Assembly: GCA_002104895.1 (NCBI GenBank)
Contig: MCFG01000174.1
Coordinates: 121,501-135,971, forward strand
Direction: 5' to 3'
DNA from: Anaeromyces robustus
Lineage: Eukaryota; Neocallimastigomycota; Neocallimastigomycetes; Neocallimastigales; Neocallimastigaceae
DNA length: 14,471 bases
The notes under the pieces were generated by a model that saw only the letters and a program-made list of their open reading frames with translations, had not been told where the DNA came from and did not search any database. How positions within the stretch are numbered: position 1 is the first letter of the stretch; each line of letters starts with the position of its first letter. The position numbers and the translations under genes are program-made. This document shows positions 9,794 to 14,471 of the stretch, piece by piece.

Positions 9794-11752
9794 ATGAAAT
9801 ATTTAAATATTTGTACTATTTTAGGATTATTAACTACTTCATTAGTTAATGCTTCAAGAGGTGATTTTTATGGGGAAAATGATAATAGACCAAAATTATT
9901 TAAAATTTTAGATGATCATATTGGTACTATTAAAATTACTATGGATGATGAAGAATGGGCTACTATGAAACAAAGTACTATATTAAAACCATGGGGTGCA
10001 TCAACTGCTCCAAAATATATTGCCAATAATGTTACTTCTTTTGAATTTTTTGTAAAAGATACAGATTATAGGGTTCAATTAAAACCTGAACAATTTCAAT
10101 TACAATTAGGTGGTAGTGGTAGTCGTAATTATGTTAAACCAGGTTATAATATTAAACTTAAGAAAAATGCAAATGTTTATGAAGTAAAATCTCTTCGTTT
10201 ACGTGCTAATATTCGTGATCCTATTCTTATGCGTGAAAAACTTTCTTCAGATATGCTTTATAAAATGGGTATTCCAGCAACTTCCATTAATTATGTTAAT
10301 TTTATGGTTAATGATGAAGATCTTGGTATTTATATTGTTACTAATAAAATTAAAAAAGATTTTATTCAAAGATATTATGGTGATGATAATCCAGTTAATC
10401 TTTTTGAATGTAAAGAAGCTGGTTCAAGATTTGATAATGATGGTGTAGGTGAATTATGTGAAAATGTTAAAGAAGAATTAAATGATCAAAGAGATGATAT
10501 TAGAGCTTTTAATGAAGCTATAAAAAGCGCTACTTCTGTAGAAGAAATTGAAAAAGTCCTTGATGTCGATGAATTTTTAAAAGTTGTTGCCTTTGAATTA
10601 CTTACCGTATCATGGGATCATTTTGTTACTTATTCTCATAATGTTTTCTGGTATAAAGCTAAAGATGGTAGATGGAAAATGCTTCTTAAAGATTATGATG
10701 AAACTTTTGGTCAAAATTTCAATACTTTTGTTTTTGAATATCTTCCTTTTTTTGCCAATAGAACTTATGTACCTAAAGAAGATGAACTTAATACTCCAAA
10801 TATTTCTTTCCGTGATTTAGAAAGTGATCATTTAATTTTAAAATATCTTATTCATGATGATGATACTCGTTTCCGTAAAATTATTGGGGATACCGTAAAG
10901 AAATTCTTTAATCCAAAAGTTATTTTTAAACGTGTGGATGAAATTGCTGAATTAATTCGTGATGATATTGAAAAAAGTCGTGATCCTGATGAAAATGGTT
11001 TTGCTAAAGGTTATACTAATACTGATGGATTTAATCCAAAATGGACTATTACTCAATTTGATGATTGTATTGGTTATGTTAATTGGAATTCTAATAATGC
11101 TAATACCGTTAGTTTAGGTATTAAATATTTTGTTCAAGAACGTTTTAGATATATTTGTCATACTTATGGTATTGATCCAGAAACTCTTGAATTAATTGAA
11201 CCACGTCCAAAAGTTTCATTTTGGGGTATTAAAAATAAATATAAACCTTCTTTTAATGGTACAGATTTCTTTAAAGATGATCTTGTAAGATATATTTATA
11301 CTGATCTTGATAAAGAAGATTATATGCAAGAAGAATATAATGCTAATCCAGAAAAGAATAATAAACCTACTAATTATGTTATTCCTCCATTCAGTTATGA
11401 AAATGAAATTACTAATAATGCTGTACCACCAACTACACCAACTACTGAAACTCCAGTAGTTAAAGAAGAAGAAGAAGAAAAAGAAAAAGAAGAATGTTGG
11501 TCTGTAGCCTTAGGATATCCATGTTGTACTTCTACATGTTATGTTTATGAAACAGATACTAATGGTCAATGGGGTTATGAAAATAAACATTGGTGTGGTA
11601 TACCATCTACTTGTAGTAATAATAAATGTTGGTCTGAATCCTTAGGTTATCCATGTTGTACTTCTACCTGTAATGTTTATGAATCTAATGAAAATGGTGA
11701 ATGGGGTTATGAAAATCATCACTGGTGTGGTATTTTAAAAGAAAATTGTTAA
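9794..11752 (+). CDS. Secreted CotH-kinase-family protein with two C-terminal fungal dockerins
   Basis: This is an intact 652-residue frame. Residues 1-20 form a signal peptide (hydrophobic core, cleavage likely after VNA). Residues about 30-500 match the CotH family: a beta-rich start with GGSGSRNYVKPGYNIKL (106-122), then RDPILMREKL (141-150), NDEDLGIYIV, SWDHF with D275, HNVFWY with N283, and KDYDETFG with D300 and D302. By family knowledge from Bacillus CotH, these acidic residues and the Asn belong to the ATP/metal site, and the kinase acts on secreted proteins; the substrate here is unknown. A Pro/Thr and Glu/Lys-rich linker (about 538-567) leads to two dockerins, 568-607 and 612-652, each with six Cys and the pattern CWSxxLGYPCC, Trp, WGYEN, WCGI. 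Dockerins bind cohesins on scaffoldins, so the protein is probably held in the extracellular cellulosome or at the cell surface. CotH-dockerin proteins are common in these fungi. Codons are A/T-ending, and no introns are seen. The gene stands alone, with no neighbouring glycoside hydrolase. Confidence 0.94.
   Translation: MKYLNICTILGLLTTSLVNASRGDFYGENDNRPKLFKILDDHIGTIKITMDDEEWATMKQSTILKPWGASTAPKYIANNVTSFEFFVKDTDYRVQLKPEQFQLQLGGSGSRNYVKPGYNIKLKKNANVYEVKSLRLRANIRDPILMREKLSSDMLYKMGIPATSINYVNFMVNDEDLGIYIVTNKIKKDFIQRYYGDDNPVNLFECKEAGSRFDNDGVGELCENVKEELNDQRDDIRAFNEAIKSATSVEEIEKVLDVDEFLKVVAFELLTVSWDHFVTYSHNVFWYKAKDGRWKMLLKDYDETFGQNFNTFVFEYLPFFANRTYVPKEDELNTPNISFRDLESDHLILKYLIHDDDTRFRKIIGDTVKKFFNPKVIFKRVDEIAELIRDDIEKSRDPDENGFAKGYTNTDGFNPKWTITQFDDCIGYVNWNSNNANTVSLGIKYFVQERFRYICHTYGIDPETLELIEPRPKVSFWGIKNKYKPSFNGTDFFKDDLVRYIYTDLDKEDYMQEEYNANPEKNNKPTNYVIPPFSYENEITNNAVPPTTPTTETPVVKEEEEEKEKEECWSVALGYPCCTSTCYVYETDTNGQWGYENKHWCGIPSTCSNNKCWSESLGYPCCTSTCNVYESNENGEWGYENHHWCGILKENC
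11495..11749 (+). repeat. Tandem dockerin modules within the CotH gene
   Basis: Module 1 is encoded at 11495-11614 and module 2 at 11627-11749, a period of 132 bp with a four-residue spacer (SNNK). Cys positions are 568, 577, 578, 582, 601, 607 and 612, 621, 622, 626, 645, 652, giving the same spacing except for one extra residue before the last Cys of module 2. The shared blocks SLGYPCCTSTC/ALGYPCCTSTC and WGYEN suggest a local duplication. Module 2 has Asn632 where module 1 has Asp588. Confidence 0.9.
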
Positions 11753-12026
11753 AAAATAAATATAAATATCAATAAATAATAAATAAATAAATAAATATAT
11801 ATATATATATATATATATAAGAATAAAATGAAGAAGAAAGAAAAAAAAAAAAACTTTAAATATTTTTTTTTAAAGTAGAAAATTTTAATATAAGTATTAT
11901 AATTTTTAGTATTTTATTTTTATTAATCAATATAAACAGTAAGAAAATAAATATAAGTATAGAATTTCAATCATTTTTATTTTTTGTTAAATAAATATAA
12001 CAAAAAGAATAAATATAACAAAAAGA
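11753..12026. other. 3' flank of the CotH gene, A/T rich
   Basis: The flank holds several overlapping AATAAA words within 50 bp of the stop, any of which could serve for polyadenylation, a TA run at about 11796-11819, and the 16-bp phrase ATAAATATAACAAAAA near 11991-12025 repeated twice. No gene is seen. Confidence 0.65.
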
Positions 12027-12610
12027 ATAAATATAAATATATAAATATATAGAATATAGAGAAGATTTTTAATTTTTTTTTTTTTTAAATCAAATAAAAT
12101 AAATTAAAGTAGAAATAAAAATAGAAATAGAAATATAATAATATAATCTATTAATATAAAAGGAAAAAATGAAATTCATTTTTTTAATCTTTTCTTGTTC
12201 TAAATAATAATATAAAAACAAAAACAAAACAAAAGGAAAACAAAATAACATAAAAATAAAAAAATAAAAAGAAAAATAAAATGAAAATAAAAAAATTGAA
12301 AAACAAATGTAAGAATATATAAATATAAATATATAAATATATAGAATATAGAGAAGATTTTTAATTTTTTTTTTTTTTAAATCAAATAAAATAAATTAAA
12401 GTAGAAATAAAAATAGAAATAGAAATATAATAATATAATCTATTAATATAAAAGGAAAAAATGAAATTCATTTTTTTAATCTTTTCTTGTTCTAAATAAT
12501 AATATAAAAACAAAAACAAAACAAAAGGAAAACAAAATAACATAAAAATAAAAAAATAAAAAGAAAAATAAAATGAAAATAAAAAAATTGAAAAACAAAT
12601 GTAAGAATAT
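12027..12610. repeat. 292-bp perfect tandem duplication (two copies)
   Basis: Copy 1 is 12027-12318 and copy 2 is 12319-12610. Landmarks GAAGATTTTT (12061 and 12353) and AAACAAATGTAAG (12301 and 12593) are both exactly 292 bp apart, and I see no difference between the copies, including equal 14-T runs. Each copy holds a 12-codon frame (ATG at 12169, TAA at 12205-12207; repeated 292 bp on) reading MKFIFLIFSCSK, which follows an A-rich leader and resembles the start of a signal peptide. Each copy could carry the remains of a promoter and first codons of a secreted-protein gene, but that is speculation. The perfection implies a recent duplication or an assembly artefact. Confidence 0.92.
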
Positions 12611-12774
12611 ATTATATATATATAATATATATATATAAAATAATAATAAAAATAAATAAATTAATAAATTAAATATTTAAATTAATTGATAAAAAAAAAA
12701 AAAACAAAATAAAATAAAATAAAATAAAAATTTATATTTATTTATATTTTTTTTTTCTTTTTATTTAGACTAAG
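12611..12774. other. A/T-rich spacer between the duplication and the long hairpin
   Basis: The spacer holds alternating TA sequence, an A run near 12692-12704 and AAAAT units at 12706-12728. No gene is seen. Confidence 0.7.
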
Positions 12775-12854
12775 ATTATTAAACTTATAATAATATATTT
12801 CCTTTTAAATATATTTATAAATAAAAGGAAATATATTATTATAAGTTTAATAAT
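12775..12854. repeat. Perfect inverted repeat with 33-bp arms (long hairpin)
   Basis: Left arm 12775-12807 and right arm 12822-12854 are exact reverse complements across all 33 bp around a 14-nt A/T loop. The arms contain non-simple words (AAACTTATAATAATATAT, then TTTCCTTTTA), and no base pair is broken. Transcribed from either strand it would fold into one long perfect stem. Possible readings are a young miniature inverted-repeat element, the joined ends of a lost element, or a precursor of small RNAs. There is no gene on either side within several hundred bases. Confidence 0.93.
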
Positions 12855-13104
12855 TGTAATTATTTTTTCTTATTGTACTTAATAGGATAACTTGTATACC
12901 CAAATAAATATTATTATGTGGTATCGTTTACCTAAATATTTTTAATATTTTGTTTGCATAACAAATTTTAATTATAATTGAATAAATTTTTATGATTTGT
13001 TTTTTTTCTAAAATTTATTTTTATAAAATAATTGATATATTAAACATCTTGTTATAATAATATATAAATGATTTAAATGATTTAAATAAATTAAAAAAAA
13101 AAAA

Positions 13105-13148
<44 letters not shown>

Positions 13149-13623
13149 GTTTGCTTTAATATGTTGTTTTTATATTATTTTTGTTTATTATTATATATAT
13201 ACCCTAATTCATATATGTGAAATATAAAAAAATTTTTTAAATATTAAACATATATGTGAAATATAAAAATAATAAGTTTAAACTTCTAACTTCTCTCTCA
13301 TTCAACAAATGGAAATACCATTTATTTATATATTTATTTATTTATTATTATAATATATATATATATTATTTAAAGTTTTAGAGTAGGAATTCTATGAATA
13401 TATATATTTAAAAAGCACAGTATTTTGTTAACATCATCTTTATTGATTTTAAATATTTTAATATACATGAATTATATAAAAAAGAAATGATACTAAGAAA
13501 AAAAACCCAGATAAACATTATACATAAAAATAATGAATAATACTGGAGTGAAGAGGGGTATAAATGTAGTAGAGTTAAATATTTAAAAGAAGAGTGAATC
13601 CCATACTTAGTCCTTAATCATTC
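12855..13623. other. A/T-rich spacer with (AAT)13 and a 21-bp direct repeat
   Basis: A perfect (AAT)13 tract lies at 13105-13143 after an A run. The 21-mer CATATATGTGAAATATAAAAA occurs at 13210-13230 and 13249-13269, a 39-bp period. The stretch 13540-13623 is visibly less A/T rich (TGGAGTGAAGAGGGG), but I find no credible open frame there. Confidence 0.75.
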
Positions 13624-13770
13624 TACATACAGAGAATTAAAGTAAAGTTTAGTAAAATTGATCTATAAATCTATCCTTATTCCATTTGTTTTACATATAT
13701 AGAGAATTAAAGTAAAGATTAGTAAAAAGTAAAAATTGATCTATAAATCTATCCTTATATTTTCCATTTG
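13624..13770. repeat. Diverged ~70-bp tandem repeat, two copies
   Basis: The phrase AGAGAATTAAAGTAAAG starts at 13631 and again at 13701; the phrase TTGATCTATAAATCTATCC follows in both copies, and both end near CCATTTG. Copy 2 has gained several bases in the middle (an extra AAAAAGT) and near the end. No coding frame is kept between the copies. Confidence 0.9.
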
Positions 13771-13911
13771 AGCCCTATTTATGTCTTACTTTAGAGGTCT
13801 ATCCTATATTCTGTATTATCCTATTCAGCATTGGGGGTATTTGACATTCTTTGAAGATATTTTTTGAAGACATTTTTTTTTTTTTGAGATGGTATTTGAA
13901 TTTTTATTAAA

Positions 13912-13914
<3 letters not shown>

Positions 13915-13958
<44 letters not shown>
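13915..13958 (-). repeat. 44-nt poly(T) tract, read as a poly(A) tail of a minus-strand insertion
   Basis: Forty-four T bases run without interruption, the longest homopolymer in the window. On the minus strand it is a poly(A) tract that begins about 168 nt after the stop of the open frame at 14127 and 20 nt after an AATAAA hexamer (minus strand, 13984-13979). This is the layout of a reverse-transcribed polyadenylated RNA. Confidence 0.7.
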
Positions 13959-13959
<1 letters not shown>

Positions 13960-14126
13960 GCAATAAAATAATGAAAATTTTATTTAAATTTAATTTAAAA
14001 AGTACATGTTATAAAGTAATTGTACATATTAAAACTTAATCTAATAAAGAATAATAATTTATTATTTAATAGATAGTAATAATTTATAATTACTTCATAT
14101 GGTATAGTGTATATTATTAAATTAAA

Positions 14127-14471
14127 TCAAGTTGGAAAGTTATTATCATTATTAGATGCGTGTGACCTACTGTCTTGTCCTACTGAATTGTCAGCTTCGA
14201 CGCTCTTGGTTAGATTGTTGGGATACCTATTGAATAATGACCAGATCTGGCCACTAACAGTAGGCATAATTCTAAGTAAAAGTGCGGATGTACGTACCAA
14301 AAGTGGAACATCCGAAAAGGTGCTAGGTTTAAGTTGCGCCTTACAAAGACTGTTCCACTCCTCTTTCCCCAAGTTATAATGATTAACTCTTCCACCAAGA
14401 AGGAAATAATATACCCTACTCCATTCCAACGAGTTGGAATGAAAATTTACCCCACTTGAAGCATTACTAAC
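14127..14471 (-). CDS. C-terminal part of a probable retroelement protein (partial, runs off the right edge)
   Basis: The minus-strand frame is open from the window edge at 14471 to its stop at 14127-14129, 114 residues without an internal start, so the 5' part lies outside. Recognisable stretches are LEWSRVYYFLLGGRVNHYNL, VPLLVRTSALLLRIMP and SGQIWSLFNRYPNN, followed by a polar Ser/Asn/Asp tail. The DNA is clearly richer in G and C, with many G- or C-ending codons, unlike the host genes in this window. With the AATAAA and poly(A) tract behind it, the best reading is the last part of ORF2 of a LINE-type element, beyond its catalytic domains; the LLGG phrase recalls C-terminal regions of such proteins. 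No diagnostic zinc knuckle is visible. Alternatives are a processed gene copy or foreign DNA. An overlapping plus-strand frame (14107-14379) exists but closes, and I prefer the minus strand. Confidence 0.5.
   Translation of the reverse strand, partial: VSNASSGVNFHSNSLEWSRVYYFLLGGRVNHYNLGKEEWNSLCKAQLKPSTFSDVPLLVRTSALLLRIMPTVSGQIWSLFNRYPNNLTKSVEADNSVGQDSRSHASNNDNNFPT

Noticed and set aside
10203-10820. Two plus-strand frames inside the CotH gene
   Set aside because: They are shadows of the CotH frame, which has a signal peptide, conserved motifs and dockerins.
12281-12322. Second mini-frame (Lys-rich, 13 codons) in the 292-bp unit and a GTAAG splice-donor-like word
   Set aside because: Short Lys-rich frames and GTAAG words are expected by chance in A-rich DNA, and no acceptor or second exon is visible.
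13540-13860. Minus-strand reverse-transcriptase remains (a phrase like GLSMGFTLLLNI)
   Set aside because: The similarity to the usual 'G..QG.PLSPLLFNI' motif is too weak, and stops are frequent in all frames.
14107-14379. Plus-strand 90-codon frame opposite the retroelement frame
   Set aside because: It needs a GTG start, closes before the window edge, and the poly(A) tract and AATAAA both point to the minus strand. A plus-strand gene is not fully excluded.

Overview
The window looks like nuclear DNA from an anaerobic gut fungus (Neocallimastigomycota; relatives of Neocallimastix, Piromyces, Anaeromyces, Orpinomyces). Two things point there: the one intact gene ends in two cysteine-rich fungal dockerin (CBM10-type) modules, a hallmark of the fungal cellulosome, and the intergenic DNA is extremely A/T rich, full of long A or T runs and (TAAA)n/(AAT)n microsatellites. 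The genus cannot be fixed from this sequence.

Layout. 1-371: 3' end of an unrecognised, coiled-coil-like protein gene (+ strand) that began before the window. 372-3084: non-coding, dominated by (TAAA)n microsatellites, a diverged duplicated cassette with a small hairpin at its left end, and a ~106-bp minisatellite. 3085-4841: an ankyrin-repeat protein gene (+) broken by one in-frame stop and one single-base frameshift. 4842-9793: about 5 kb of gene-poor A/T-rich DNA that holds a decayed non-LTR (LINE-type) reverse-transcriptase fragment on the minus strand (5441-5639), a 16-bp perfect hairpin beside it and several simple repeats. 9794-11752: an intact 652-residue secreted CotH-kinase-family protein with two C-terminal dockerins. 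11753-13914: non-coding, with an apparently perfect 292-bp tandem duplication, a perfect 33-bp-arm hairpin, an (AAT)13 tract and a diverged 70-bp tandem repeat. 13915-14471: the 3' end of what looks like a retrotransposed or LINE-type element on the minus strand: an open frame reaching the window edge, an AATAAA signal and a 44-nt poly(A) tract, in DNA clearly richer in G and C than the rest.

The genes do not form a pathway or cluster. The CotH-dockerin protein has a readable role (secreted, probably docked onto scaffoldin-bearing cellulosomes or the cell surface), but its substrate is unknown. I see no convincing new multi-gene system. The items most worth a second look are the double-dockerin CotH protein, whose second dockerin has an Asp-to-Asn change at a position linked to cohesin binding, the perfect 33-bp hairpin, the 292-bp duplication, the two retroelement traces and the recently broken ankyrin gene.
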